From Polynucleobacter sp. MWH-CaK5 (GTDB lineage Bacteria; Pseudomonadota; Gammaproteobacteria; Burkholderiales; Burkholderiaceae): a stretch of DNA of 64,000 nucleotides. The stretch is from the NCBI RefSeq assembly GCF_018687615.1, contig NZ_CP061299.1:1535433-1599432 (forward strand), read 5' to 3'. The translations under genes were made by a program, and so were the position numbers. Below, piece by piece: positions 25,227 to 33,591 of this stretch (its first letter is position 1; each line of letters begins with the position of its first letter). Under the pieces are notes generated by a model that did no database searches, was not told where the DNA came from, and saw nothing but the letters and a program-made list of their open reading frames with translations.

Positions 25227-26132
25227 ATGCGTGTATTCATCATCACCGGAATTTCTGGCTCAGGCAAATCAGTTGCCTTGAATGCCCTAGAAGATGCTGG
25301 ATATGATTGCGTAGATAACTTACCGGTTGATTTCATTCATGACTTAGTTCAGTCACTTAGCAAACAAGGCCGAGAAAAGATAGCCGTTGCTGTGGATGCA
25401 CGTCGCGGACAGTCCATCAAAGAACTTCCAGCCATCATTGAGCAGCTTCAGCAAAACCATGATGTGCGAGTTTTATTTTTAAACTCAAACACAGAAACAC
25501 TGGTGCAACGTTTCTCTGAAACACGCAGAAGACACCCTCTATCAAAACCTGATGACAACAGAACTCCTCAGGTTGCATTGATTGATGCCATAGAAAAAGA
25601 ACGCTTACTGTTGGCTGATCTTGCAGAGACTGCGCACAACATTGATACCAGTCATATCAAAGCCCATACCCTGAGATCTTGGATCCAAGATTTATTAAAA
25701 GATGAACGCCCGGGGTTAACCATTTTGTTTGAGTCATTTGGATTCAAGCATGGTGTTCCAAGAGATGCAGATTTGGTATTTGATGTTCGCTGCCTACCAA
25801 ACCCACACTACGATCCACAATTAAGACCATTGACCGGCAATGATCCTGAGGTGGCTAACTTCTTAAGAGAACATCCTGAAGTTCAAGCGATGGGCGACGA
25901 TATACGCCGCTTTATTGAAACCTGGCTGCCCAAGTATCAAGCCGACAGAAGAAGTTACCTGACCATTGCGATTGGTTGCACAGGTGGGCAACATCGCTCG
26001 GTTTATTTGGTGAATTGTTTATTTGATTATTTCAAAAAGAAATCTCAAGCAATCGCTGGAGATGATCTTCACCTACTCATTCGCCATCGCGAACTAGATC
26101 TAAATTCTTTAAAAAAAGAGACATCGGCTTAG
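25227..26132 (+). CDS. rapZ: RNase adapter protein RapZ
   Basis: Nucleotide-binding protein that in enterics steers RNase E to small RNAs controlling glucosamine-6-phosphate synthase. The 301 residues have an N-terminal P-loop (GISGSGKSVAL, ~7-17) and the C-terminal module with IGCTGGQHRSVY (~250). The stop lies inside the 3' end of convergent mutY, a 56-base antisense overlap. The local role is assumed to be RNA-based or PTS-linked; no small RNA was recognised here. Confidence 0.95.
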   Translation: MRVFIITGISGSGKSVALNALEDAGYDCVDNLPVDFIHDLVQSLSKQGREKIAVAVDARRGQSIKELPAIIEQLQQNHDVRVLFLNSNTETLVQRFSETRRRHPLSKPDDNRTPQVALIDAIEKERLLLADLAETAHNIDTSHIKAHTLRSWIQDLLKDERPGLTILFESFGFKHGVPRDADLVFDVRCLPNPHYDPQLRPLTGNDPEVANFLREHPEVQAMGDDIRRFIETWLPKYQADRRSYLTIAIGCTGGQHRSVYLVNCLFDYFKKKSQAIAGDDLHLLIRHRELDLNSLKKETSA

Positions 26133-27120
26133 GCAAACCCAAACCAGCCACATCATTCAGTGAGAACCACTGTTGATTTTCTTGTAAACGAACTCGCTTC
26201 TTTAGATGAACTTTCATGGGCTTAATCGTCATCTGTCGATGTGTTAGCACATGCTTAAACGCAGGCATTACTTGAGATGGTTCTTTTACTGACTCTTGGC
26301 TTTCTGGAAAGCACCACAAGCCAGCCCAAATTCCTTTCTCGGGCCTTTTCTCCAACAAGACCTGATCTTGATGAATCATCACCCACCAAGTCATATCAAT
26401 TTTTTCAACTTTGACTTTTTTAACTTTCAAAGGAATTTGATTAATACGCTCGCTTAAATGAGCAACACAAGATTTCTTAAATGGGCATGAACCATTTTGT
26501 GGATCGATACATGCCGGTTGATATTGGGTGCAGTGAGTTGCGCCAAAATCCATCAAACCCTGCGTATAAGCAATTAGATCTGTCTTTTTATGAGGCAATA
26601 AATTTTCCGCGTGCGCCCACAATTGATTCGCGTGCAAAGCCTTGCTCAAATCCTGATCAAAGCCCCAAATTCTAGCCAACACCCTTTTGACGTTTCCATC
26701 CAATATGGCAGCTCTCTTGCCATACGCAAAGACTGCAATGGCAGCGGCTGTTGATCTGCCAATACCTGGCAAAGACTCTAGGACCTTAGGATCACTTGGG
26801 AAGACCCCATCATATTCAGCCATCACAACTTGTGCGCAGCGATGTAGATTTCTGGCGCGCGTGTAATAACCCATCCCACTCCATTGAGCCAGAACTTGAT
26901 CGACTGTTGCAGCTCCTAAACATTCAACAGTTGGGAATATTTTTAAAAACTCATCGTAACGATTCAGAACAGTTGAAACTTGCGTTTGTTGCAACATGAT
27001 TTCTGATAACCAAACACGGTAAGCAATTCTATTTTTTTGCCACGGCAAATCATGACGGCCTGATTTTTTTTGCCAATCAATCAGATCTTGCGTGAAGTTT
27101 TTCACTTCTGAAAATTTCAT
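26077..27120 (-). CDS. mutY: A/G-specific adenine DNA glycosylase
   Basis: Removes adenine mispaired with 8-oxoguanine. The 347 residues start at ATG 27120, overlapping the mutM stop by one base; a longer frame would run into mutM. The N-terminal HhH-GPD domain contains EIMLQQTQV (~36-44) and the GNVKRVLARIWG segment. The Fe-S loop reads C-X6-C-X7-C-X5-C instead of the usual C-X6-C-X2-C-X5-C, an insertion of about five residues. A Nudix-like 8-oxoG recognition domain follows (about 215-345). The 3' end overlaps rapZ on the other strand by 56 bases. Confidence 0.95.
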   Translation of the reverse strand: MKFSEVKNFTQDLIDWQKKSGRHDLPWQKNRIAYRVWLSEIMLQQTQVSTVLNRYDEFLKIFPTVECLGAATVDQVLAQWSGMGYYTRARNLHRCAQVVMAEYDGVFPSDPKVLESLPGIGRSTAAAIAVFAYGKRAAILDGNVKRVLARIWGFDQDLSKALHANQLWAHAENLLPHKKTDLIAYTQGLMDFGATHCTQYQPACIDPQNGSCPFKKSCVAHLSERINQIPLKVKKVKVEKIDMTWWVMIHQDQVLLEKRPEKGIWAGLWCFPESQESVKEPSQVMPAFKHVLTHRQMTIKPMKVHLKKRVRLQENQQWFSLNDVAGLGLPKPMSLFLKNLDLVRDGE

Positions 27121-27956
27121 TACTTTTTCTGACATTTGGAACAGAAGTAAGTAGACCGCTGCCCTTGGACTATTTGTTTGATGGGGGTTTTGCACTGAAG
27201 GCACGGCAAACCAAATCGGTCATAGACTTTGGTTTGCAACATGAAGTGTCCAGGATTGCCATCACTGTTCACAAAATCTTTCAAGCTACTACCACCGGCC
27301 TTGATTGCTCGACTCAAGGTATCTTTGATTGCAGATGCCAACATCGATGCTCTTGGCTTAGATAACTTTCCAGCTGGCATCTCAGGATGAATACCTGCTA
27401 AAAATAAACTCTCTGAGCAATAGATGTTGCCAACCCCGACCACTGCTTGACCAGCCAGCAACCACTGTTTAATCGAAATCTGTCGCCCCTTGGCATGCTC
27501 GTATAGATGTTGTCCAGCCCTCTCATCAGAAAAATCATCTGAGAATGGCTCAACGCCTAATTTGGCGATCAATGGGTGACGTTCGATTTCACCATCCTCA
27601 TCAGCAGCCCACAACACAGCACCAAACTTCCTAGGATCATGTAAACGCAATAATTTTTTACCGAAGCCAATTTCAACGCGATCGTGTTTTTTGAGCTCAT
27701 CCTTGGGATTGGCCACTCGGAGCACACCAGTCATGCCAAGATGAATCAACAAATATCCATCTTCCATTCTGAATAGCAAGTATTTGCCTCGTCGTTTAAT
27801 TTGGGTGAGTTTTTTACCTACCAGTAATTTATTTAAATTCGCGGGAACAGGCCAACGCAAGCGGCCATCGTAAATGGCAACACTCGTCACAGTTTTACCC
27901 ACAACATGGGGCTCAACCCCCTGCTTGGTAACTTCAACTTCTGGTAATTCAGGCAT
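27120..27956 (-). CDS. mutM: Formamidopyrimidine-DNA glycosylase
   Basis: Excises 8-oxoguanine and nicks the DNA. The 278 residues begin PELPEVE after the initiator, giving the catalytic N-terminal proline. The H2TH domain is in the middle, and a C-terminal four-cysteine zinc finger (CLQC...CSKC, ~253-276) is intact. It is translationally coupled to mutY, so the two oxidative-damage enzymes are coexpressed. It is divergent from the TPR-LolB gene across 35 bases, with TACAAT six bases before its ATG. Confidence 0.97.
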   Translation of the reverse strand: MPELPEVEVTKQGVEPHVVGKTVTSVAIYDGRLRWPVPANLNKLLVGKKLTQIKRRGKYLLFRMEDGYLLIHLGMTGVLRVANPKDELKKHDRVEIGFGKKLLRLHDPRKFGAVLWAADEDGEIERHPLIAKLGVEPFSDDFSDERAGQHLYEHAKGRQISIKQWLLAGQAVVGVGNIYCSESLFLAGIHPEMPAGKLSKPRASMLASAIKDTLSRAIKAGGSSLKDFVNSDGNPGHFMLQTKVYDRFGLPCLQCKTPIKQIVQGQRSTYFCSKCQKK

Positions 27957-27962
27957 ATGCCA

Positions 27963-27968
27963 ATTGTA
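27963..27968 (-). promoter_or_regulatory. -10 element of mutM-mutY, leaderless geometry
   Basis: TACAAT (5/6) on the minus strand, exactly six bases before the mutM ATG at 27956; no Shine-Dalgarno is present. Confidence 0.5.
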
Positions 27969-27979
27969 GGCGGTGAGAT

Positions 27980-27985
27980 TAGAAT
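27980..27985 (+). promoter_or_regulatory. -10 element of TPR-LolB/ispE, leaderless geometry
   Basis: TAGAAT (5/6) exactly six bases before ATG 27992. It supports ATG 27992 over the in-frame GTG at 27986. A GGTGAG further upstream could serve as a ribosome-binding site for the GTG if a longer transcript exists. Confidence 0.45.
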
Positions 27986-27991
27986 GTGCTT

Positions 27992-29446
27992 ATGACGATA
28001 AAACTTAAATTTTTGCTAAGCATTCTGCTTGCCTCTGCTAGCTTTCATACATGGTCTGCTCCGGCTAAAAGCCTCACACCAGAAGAAATGTTTCAAATCC
28101 TGGCATCTGAAATCAGTCTCCAACGAGGAGAAGCCTCGGCGGCCTACCAAACCTATATGAGTATGGCCAGATCATTACAAGATGGAGCACTTGCTCAACG
28201 AGCCATGGAAATTGCGATTGCAGGCAACTCTCCAGAATTGGCCTTGGATGCCGCAAAACTTTGGGATGAAATCAACCCAAAAGATGCCAAAGAAATATTA
28301 ACAACTCTTTTTATGTTGAATCAGCGCTGGGCAGAAAGTGTCAAACCAGCGCAAGCTCAATTAAGTCAATTAAAAAGTATTGCCGCCAAAGAAAAGCTAA
28401 TTAACTCTTGGCGCCCACTTTTAGCAAGAGCTCGTGATGAAGAAGCCAGTCTCGTCGCTTTTTTCAGCATACTAAAAGCCTCGATTCTTCAAATTAATGA
28501 TTTAGACATTCTTTACACTTATTCACTAGGCGCTGAAAAAGCAAAAAATTATGACGAGATGGAAAAAACATTGCGTCGCATTATTCAAAAAAAGCCTGAC
28601 GATAAAAATGCACTCAATGCCTTGGGTTACTCTTTTGCCGATCGTGGCATCAAACTTCCCGAAGCAGTCAGCCTTCTAAAAAAAGCACACCAATTAGCAC
28701 CCAATGACATGTTCATTCTTGATAGTCTTGCGTGGGCCAACTTTCGTTTGGGCAACACAAACCTAGCGATTGAGCAGTTAAGCAAAGCTTTTGAAACCAA
28801 GCCAGAAGCAGAGATTGGCGCTCACTTGGGCGAAGCACTTTGGTCCAAGCAAGATCGCAAAGGTGCTGACCAAGTTTGGAGAAAAGCTGAATCATTGGAC
28901 GCTAACAATCAAACGCTGAAAGACACCATGGCTAGACTTTGGCCAGATAGAGTTCCAAGCTCATCAAAAAAATCACCTCAATTATGGGATGGTCGTTTTG
29001 CTGTTAAGGTCAGCGGCAATGATTCTAAGAATGGTGGAAGCGGTGCATTCACTCTCAGCCATGAAGCTCAAACGGATGTCTTAGATATCAGAAACCCAAT
29101 GGGTGGCGCCATGGCAAAAATCACCATCAATGCCTCTGGTGCAAAACTAGAAGATGGCGACAAGATTTTTGAGGCTCATGATGCTGATGCATTGTTGCAA
29201 AGCTATACAGGCCTTCCCTTGCCTGCCAGGGGTTTATCCAAATGGTTAAACGGTGAAGCCAGAGTTGGTGCACCTGCCAGCATTGAACGCGACGACAAAC
29301 TAAGAGCGCAAAAAATGATTCAAGATGGCTGGACCATGACATTCCAATGGACCGAAAAAAATCAAATAAAAAAATTAGATCTGACTAGAAACTCACCGAC
29401 TGGTCTGATTGAGATAAAAATAATTTTTGAAGAACTAGATGACTAA
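27992..29446 (+). CDS. TPR protein with C-terminal LolB domain, no lipobox
   Basis: About 484 residues. A cleavable signal peptide (~1-25, ending near TWSA) is followed by tetratricopeptide-type helices (about 30-310, with LNALGYSFADRG and LDSLAWANFRLG repeats). The last ~155 residues match LolB, the outer-membrane acceptor of lipoproteins (WDGRFAVKV, GLSKWLNG, DGWTMTFQW). LolB normally starts with a lipidated cysteine; here there is no cysteine near the N-terminus and no separate lolB start before the domain. The gene overlaps ispE by eight bases, the place where lolB stands in relatives. It is probably a functional TPR-LolB fusion; the anchoring mode is unknown. Confidence 0.85.
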   Translation: MTIKLKFLLSILLASASFHTWSAPAKSLTPEEMFQILASEISLQRGEASAAYQTYMSMARSLQDGALAQRAMEIAIAGNSPELALDAAKLWDEINPKDAKEILTTLFMLNQRWAESVKPAQAQLSQLKSIAAKEKLINSWRPLLARARDEEASLVAFFSILKASILQINDLDILYTYSLGAEKAKNYDEMEKTLRRIIQKKPDDKNALNALGYSFADRGIKLPEAVSLLKKAHQLAPNDMFILDSLAWANFRLGNTNLAIEQLSKAFETKPEAEIGAHLGEALWSKQDRKGADQVWRKAESLDANNQTLKDTMARLWPDRVPSSSKKSPQLWDGRFAVKVSGNDSKNGGSGAFTLSHEAQTDVLDIRNPMGGAMAKITINASGAKLEDGDKIFEAHDADALLQSYTGLPLPARGLSKWLNGEARVGAPASIERDDKLRAQKMIQDGWTMTFQWTEKNQIKKLDLTRNSPTGLIEIKIIFEELDD

Positions 29447-30299
29447 GGCATTGCACCTTCAAGCGCCGGCAAAAATAAATCGCTTTCTTCACATTGTTGG
29501 ACAAAGAGAAGATGGTTATCACTTGCTGCAAACTGTCTTTCAGTTAATTGATCTTCATGATGATATTTCTCTGACCCTTTCTCCCGATGGATGCGTGCAT
29601 CGAACTGCAGGGGCTGCAAACATCCCAGCGGATGATGACCTGGTAGTTCGGGCGGCAAAATTACTTCAGGAACACACCCAAACCAAGCAAGGCTGCACCA
29701 TTCAAGTTGAAAAGCGCATCCCCATGGGGGCTGGCCTAGGTGGGGGATCATCAGATGCAGCAGCAACCCTTTGGGGTCTCAATGAGTTATGGAATCTTCA
29801 GTTAAGTCGCCAGGAATTGATGGATTTAGGGGTCAAACTGGGCGCTGATGTGCCATTTTTCTTGTTTGGTCAAAATGCTTTTGCAGAGGGCATAGGCGAG
29901 CTTCTTCAAGCTGTAAGCCTTCCAGAGTCCTGTTTTTTATTGGTTTATCCAAAAGTACACATCCCAACCGTGGATGTCTTCAAAGACCCAAATTTGACGA
30001 GAAATCACCCAGCCGTTACAATCTCAGACTTTATTGATTCACCCAATCTTGAGCAATTTGGTAAGAACGATTGTGAAGAGGTTGTGATTCAAAAGTATCA
30101 GGAAGTTGCAGCAGTATTAGACTGGATTCGCCAACAGGCTCCGCAATCGAGCCCAAGGATGTCAGGATCAGGTAGCAGCGTGTTTGTTGCCCTTGAAACT
30201 GATCAAGCCAATCATTTACTGAGTCAACTGCCTCATCAATGGATCGGTTTTGTGGTGCGGGGGCTTTCAAGGCATCCGTCATACAATCCAAGTTCATAG
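29439..30299 (+). CDS. ispE: 4-diphosphocytidyl-2-C-methyl-D-erythritol kinase
   Basis: GHMP kinase of the MEP isoprenoid pathway, supplying precursors for ubiquinone and undecaprenol. The 286 residues show APAKINRFLHI (~9-19), the ATP loop PMGAGLGGGSSDAAA (~91-105) and the late motif MSGSGSSVFVA (~240). It overlaps the upstream TPR-LolB gene by eight bases (ATGACTAA). The tRNA-Gln gene begins 13 bases after its stop. Confidence 0.96.
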   Translation: MTKALHLQAPAKINRFLHIVGQREDGYHLLQTVFQLIDLHDDISLTLSPDGCVHRTAGAANIPADDDLVVRAAKLLQEHTQTKQGCTIQVEKRIPMGAGLGGGSSDAAATLWGLNELWNLQLSRQELMDLGVKLGADVPFFLFGQNAFAEGIGELLQAVSLPESCFLLVYPKVHIPTVDVFKDPNLTRNHPAVTISDFIDSPNLEQFGKNDCEEVVIQKYQEVAAVLDWIRQQAPQSSPRMSGSGSSVFVALETDQANHLLSQLPHQWIGFVVRGLSRHPSYNPSS

Positions 30300-30312
30300 G
30301 AGTAGATGCGAG

Positions 30313-30389
30313 AGGGGAGTCGCCAAGTTGGTTAAGGCACCGGATTTTGATTCCGGCATGCGAAGGTTCGAATCCTTCTTCCCCTGCCA
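30313..30389 (+). tRNA. tRNA-Gln (anticodon UUG), CCA encoded
   Basis: A 77-base cloverleaf. The acceptor arms AGGGGAG and TTCCCCT pair with one G-U. The anticodon stem CCGGA/TCCGG encloses the loop TTTTGAT (anticodon TTG). The T arm is GAAGG/CCTTC around TTCGAAT, and GCCA closes the 3' end. The lspE/ispE-tRNA-Gln-prs order is typical of Betaproteobacteria. Confidence 0.97.
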
Positions 30390-30433
30390 AAACTTGTCGC
30401 ATAATCTAACTACTCATTCATAAAACACCAAAT

Positions 30434-31405
30434 ATGACAAAAGAACCTATGCAACATGAAACCATGATGGTTTTCACTGGCAATGCCAACCCTGCTTTGG
30501 CGAAGGCCGTGACTGATCACTTAAAAGTCCCCCTCGGAAAAGCTGCAGTGGGTCGCTTTTCAGACGGTGAAATTCAAGTAGAAATTCAAGAAAACGTTCG
30601 TGGCAAACATGTGGTAGTTCTTCAATCAACCTGTGCTCCGGCCAATGACAACCTGATGGAACTCATGATCATGGTTGATGCTCTAAAGCGAGCATCTGCA
30701 GGCAGGATTACCGCAGTGATCCCTTACTTCGGTTATGCGCGCCAAGATAGAAGACCTAGATCTGCCCGTGTTGCGATCTCTGCGCGCCTAGTAGCCAACA
30801 TGCTCCAGCAAGTTGCCGGCGTTGACCGCGTCTTGACCATGGACTTGCATGCTGACCAAATTCAGGGATTTTTCGATATCCCAGTAGATAACATTTACGC
30901 CTCACCGATCCTTTTGACTGATCTTCAGACCAAAAAGAGCCCCGATTTATTGGTAGTGTCTCCAGACGTTGGTGGTGTTGTTAGAGCACGAGCTCTCGCC
31001 AAACAGTTGGGATGTGACTTAGCCATCATCGACAAACGTCGTCCAAAAGCCAACGTTTCTGAAGTGATGCACGTGATCGGTGAAGTTGAAGGCCGTCATT
31101 GCGTGATCATGGATGACATGATTGATACAGGCGGCACACTTTGCAAAGCAGCCCAGGTTCTCAAAGAGCGTGGCGCTAAGAGTGTGGTGGCCTACTGTAC
31201 CCACCCAGTTCTATCAGGCGGCGCTGTTGGTCGTATCGCTGAATCTGCCTTGGATGAAGTGGTAGTAACTGACACCATTCCATTGAATGATGAAGCTAAA
31301 AAACTCAATAAAATCAGAGTTTTATCTACAGCACCATTGCTAGCCGAGACACTCTCTCGCATCAGCACTGGTGATTCTGTGATGTCACTATTTGCTGATT
31401 CTTAA
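30434..31405 (+). CDS. prs: Ribose-phosphate pyrophosphokinase
   Basis: Makes PRPP from ribose-5-phosphate and ATP for nucleotide, His, Trp and NAD synthesis. The 323 residues contain MVFTGNANPALA near the start, the ATP-binding FGYARQDRR (~97-105), the regulatory SPDVGGVVRAR and the PRPP loop DDMIDTGGTL (~226-235). Start ATG 30434 is the longest; an internal Met at residue 11 or 12 is nearer the common family N-terminus. A strong terminator-like hairpin lies downstream. Confidence 0.96.
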   Translation: MTKEPMQHETMMVFTGNANPALAKAVTDHLKVPLGKAAVGRFSDGEIQVEIQENVRGKHVVVLQSTCAPANDNLMELMIMVDALKRASAGRITAVIPYFGYARQDRRPRSARVAISARLVANMLQQVAGVDRVLTMDLHADQIQGFFDIPVDNIYASPILLTDLQTKKSPDLLVVSPDVGGVVRARALAKQLGCDLAIIDKRRPKANVSEVMHVIGEVEGRHCVIMDDMIDTGGTLCKAAQVLKERGAKSVVAYCTHPVLSGGAVGRIAESALDEVVVTDTIPLNDEAKKLNKIRVLSTAPLLAETLSRISTGDSVMSLFADS

Positions 31406-31446
31406 TTTATTCCCCTAAGAATCAAGCTTTTTACGATAGAATAGAG

Positions 31447-31486
31447 GGCTTTCCTGTTTGGTCGCGAACAGGAAAGCCTTTATTTT
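31447..31486 (+). terminator. Intrinsic terminator (or leader hairpin) between prs and rplY
   Basis: A perfect 12-base-pair stem (GGCTTTCCTGTT / AACAGGAAAGCC) with an 8-base loop, followed by TTTATTTTTT. It is most simply the prs terminator; because it sits 20 bases before rplY it could also attenuate or regulate L25 expression. Confidence 0.7.
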
Positions 31487-31505
31487 TTAATTATTTGGAG
31501 TTCAT

Positions 31506-32153
31506 ATGAAAGTTGTCGCTTACGAACGTAGCGTACAGGGAACGGGTGCGAGCCGCCGCCTGCGCAATGCTGGAAAAACACCCGGCATTATTTATGGTGG
31601 TACTGAAGCCCCTCAAGCTGTAGAGCTAGATCACAATGCACTATTTCACGCTTTGCGTAAAGAAGCATTCCACTCATCAATTTTAGACATTGAAGTTGCA
31701 GGAAAGACTCAAAAAGCTCTTTTGCGTAACTATCAAATGCACCCTTTCAAGCCATTGGTTTTGCACATTGACTTCCAGCGTGTAGACGTCAATAAGAAGA
31801 TTCACGTTAAAGTGCCTTTGCACTTTGTGAACGCTGAAACTGCACCTGCTGTTAAATTAGGCGGCGCTTTGATCAGCCACATTGCAACTGAAATCGAAGT
31901 AGTTTGCTTACCTGCAGACTTACCAGAATTCATTCAAGTTGATTTGGGCAGTATCGAAGTTGGTCATTCAATTCACGTTAAAGACGTTGCTTTGCCAAAA
32001 GGTCTTTCACTGGTGCCTCACCTTGAAGTTGAAAACCCAGTGGTTGCGAACGCTCGCGTTCCAACCGTTAAGGCAGAAACAACTGAAGCTCCAGTTGCTC
32101 CAGCAGCACCTGTTGCAACGACTGCTAAAGAACCAAAGGAAGAAAAGAAGTAA
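31506..32153 (+). CDS. rplY: 50S ribosomal protein L25 (CTC/TL5 family)
   Basis: Binds 5S rRNA in the large subunit. The 215 residues are the long form: an N-terminal L25 domain (1-95), a C-terminal TL5 beta domain (96-190), and an Ala/Pro/Lys-rich tail. The ribosome-binding site TTTGGAG lies seven bases upstream. It is followed by an intrinsic terminator and pth. Confidence 0.96.
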   Translation: MKVVAYERSVQGTGASRRLRNAGKTPGIIYGGTEAPQAVELDHNALFHALRKEAFHSSILDIEVAGKTQKALLRNYQMHPFKPLVLHIDFQRVDVNKKIHVKVPLHFVNAETAPAVKLGGALISHIATEIEVVCLPADLPEFIQVDLGSIEVGHSIHVKDVALPKGLSLVPHLEVENPVVANARVPTVKAETTEAPVAPAAPVATTAKEPKEEKK

Positions 32154-32171
32154 TCTTTTCAACCTGATGAA

Positions 32172-32197
32172 AAACCCGCATTGCGCGGGTTTTTTTT
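32172..32197 (+). terminator. Intrinsic terminator after rplY
   Basis: Stem AAACCCGC / GCGGGTTT with a five-base loop, followed by a run of T. Placed 19 bases after the rplY stop. Confidence 0.85.
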
Positions 32198-32213
32198 CGC
32201 CCCAAAAATAGAC

Positions 32214-32219
32214 TAAAGT
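32214..32219 (+). promoter_or_regulatory. Possible -10 of pth, leaderless geometry
   Basis: TAAAGT (4/6) exactly six bases before the pth ATG. A promoter is needed here because a terminator precedes the gene. Confidence 0.4.
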
Positions 32220-32225
32220 AGCGGT

Positions 32226-32816
32226 ATGTTCAAATTAATTGTTGGCCTTGGTAACCCTGGCACCAAACACGAAAAAGATCGGCACAATGCTGGCTTTTGG
32301 TTGCTAGATGAAATCGCACGCCTGCACCAAGGCAACTGGCAAGATGATCCGAAATTTTTTGGGCAAATCTCTAAAGTTAAATTAGGGTCTGAAGATACCT
32401 ACCTTTTAAAGCCTTCAACCTTTATGAATCGAAGCGGGCAAGCAGTTGCTGCCTTGTGCCGCTTTCATAAAATAAATCCAGACTCGATGCTGATCGTTCA
32501 CGATGAACTTGACTTAAAGCCTGGCGTTGCGCGCCTGAAGTGGGCTGGCGGCTTGGGTGGGCACAATGGTTTAAAAGATATCAGCGCGCACATGAATACC
32601 AATGACTACTGGCGCCTAAGACTTGGCATTGGTCATCCACGAGACTCTGAAGAAGGTAAAAGAAATTTAGATGTGGCTGATTATGTTCTTAAAAAACCAC
32701 GCCTTGAAGAACAAATCGATATTGATCGAGCGATGTCTTCTTTTTTAAAGGTCATGCCACTGATTGCAAAGAATGACATGAACGCAGCCACCATGGAGCT
32801 GCACAGCAATACTTGA
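32226..32816 (+). CDS. pth: Peptidyl-tRNA hydrolase
   Basis: Recycles peptidyl-tRNA released from stalled ribosomes. The 196 residues show VGLGNPGTKHEKDRHNAGF, with the catalytic H20, and the conserved FMNRSG (~67-72) and HDELDL (~91-96) motifs. Downstream it meets the ferredoxin gene tail-to-tail with no base between stop codons. The rplY-pth neighbourhood is common in Proteobacteria. Confidence 0.97.
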   Translation: MFKLIVGLGNPGTKHEKDRHNAGFWLLDEIARLHQGNWQDDPKFFGQISKVKLGSEDTYLLKPSTFMNRSGQAVAALCRFHKINPDSMLIVHDELDLKPGVARLKWAGGLGGHNGLKDISAHMNTNDYWRLRLGIGHPRDSEEGKRNLDVADYVLKKPRLEEQIDIDRAMSSFLKVMPLIAKNDMNAATMELHSNT

Positions 32817-33071
32817 TTAGCTGGTTTTGCCAGTGAGATTTTTGTATTTTTGCATCAACTGATCTTTGCTCTCCACATGCTCTGGATGAAGTGGGATGCA
32901 GTCCACTGGACACACTTGACGACACTGCGGCACCTCGTAATGACCAACACACTCCGTGCACTTATTATGGTCAATCTCATAGATTTCTAAACCCATGGTG
33001 ATTGCATCATTCGGGCACTCAGGCTCACACACATCACAATTGATGCATTCGTCCGTAATCATCAGCGCCAT
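32817..33071 (-). CDS. 2[4Fe-4S] ferredoxin, YfhL type
   Basis: An 84-residue electron carrier. Two clusters are expected from CINCDVCEPECP (9-20) and CTECVGHYEVPQCRQVCPVDC (~38-58). The eight-residue insertion between cysteines in the second motif and the C-terminal extension are typical of the YfhL/Alvin family of low-potential ferredoxins. It lies 22 bases after coaD in the same direction. The redox partner is unknown. Confidence 0.94.
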   Translation of the reverse strand: MALMITDECINCDVCEPECPNDAITMGLEIYEIDHNKCTECVGHYEVPQCRQVCPVDCIPLHPEHVESKDQLMQKYKNLTGKTS

Positions 33072-33093
33072 TGATATACCCTAGATAATGTCA

Positions 33094-33567
33094 TTAAATC
33101 TTTTTAGCTAGCCATTTTTCCACTGAAGGAAATACAAACTTGCTCACGTCGCCACCCAGAAGGGCGATTTCTCGAACAAATGTTCCAGAAATAAATTGGT
33201 ACTGATCTGAAGGCGTCAAGAACAAGGTCTCAACATCAGGCAATAAATAACGATTCATGCCAGCCATTTGAAACTCATACTCAAAATCAGAAACCGCTCT
33301 CAAACCACGAACAATCACACGAGCATTGTTCTTTCTCACAAAATCTTTTAATAAACCACTAAAGCCTTCAACACGCACATTCGTGTAATGACTCAAAACT
33401 TCACGAGAAATTTCAAGGCGTTCATCAAGAGTAAAAATTGGTTTTTTATTTTTGCTATCAGCAACACCCACAACCACTTCATCAAAAATAGACGATGCGC
33501 GGCGAACCAAATCTTCGTGCCCCCTGGTAAAGGGATCAAATGTTCCTGGATATACAGCGATTGCCAT
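33094..33567 (-). CDS. coaD: Pantetheine-phosphate adenylyltransferase
   Basis: Adds AMP to 4'-phosphopantetheine, the penultimate step to coenzyme A. The 157 residues contain the TxGH nucleotidyltransferase motif (YPGTFDPFTRGHED, ~5-18), RGLRAVSDFEYE and ISGTFVRE (~127-134). A GGGAG ribosome-binding site precedes the ATG. It follows rsmD in the same orientation, the usual rsmD-coaD pair. Confidence 0.97.
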   Translation of the reverse strand: MAIAVYPGTFDPFTRGHEDLVRRASSIFDEVVVGVADSKNKKPIFTLDERLEISREVLSHYTNVRVEGFSGLLKDFVRKNNARVIVRGLRAVSDFEYEFQMAGMNRYLLPDVETLFLTPSDQYQFISGTFVREIALLGGDVSKFVFPSVEKWLAKKI

Positions 33568-33591
33568 GGTGCTCTCCCAACCTTAACCAAC

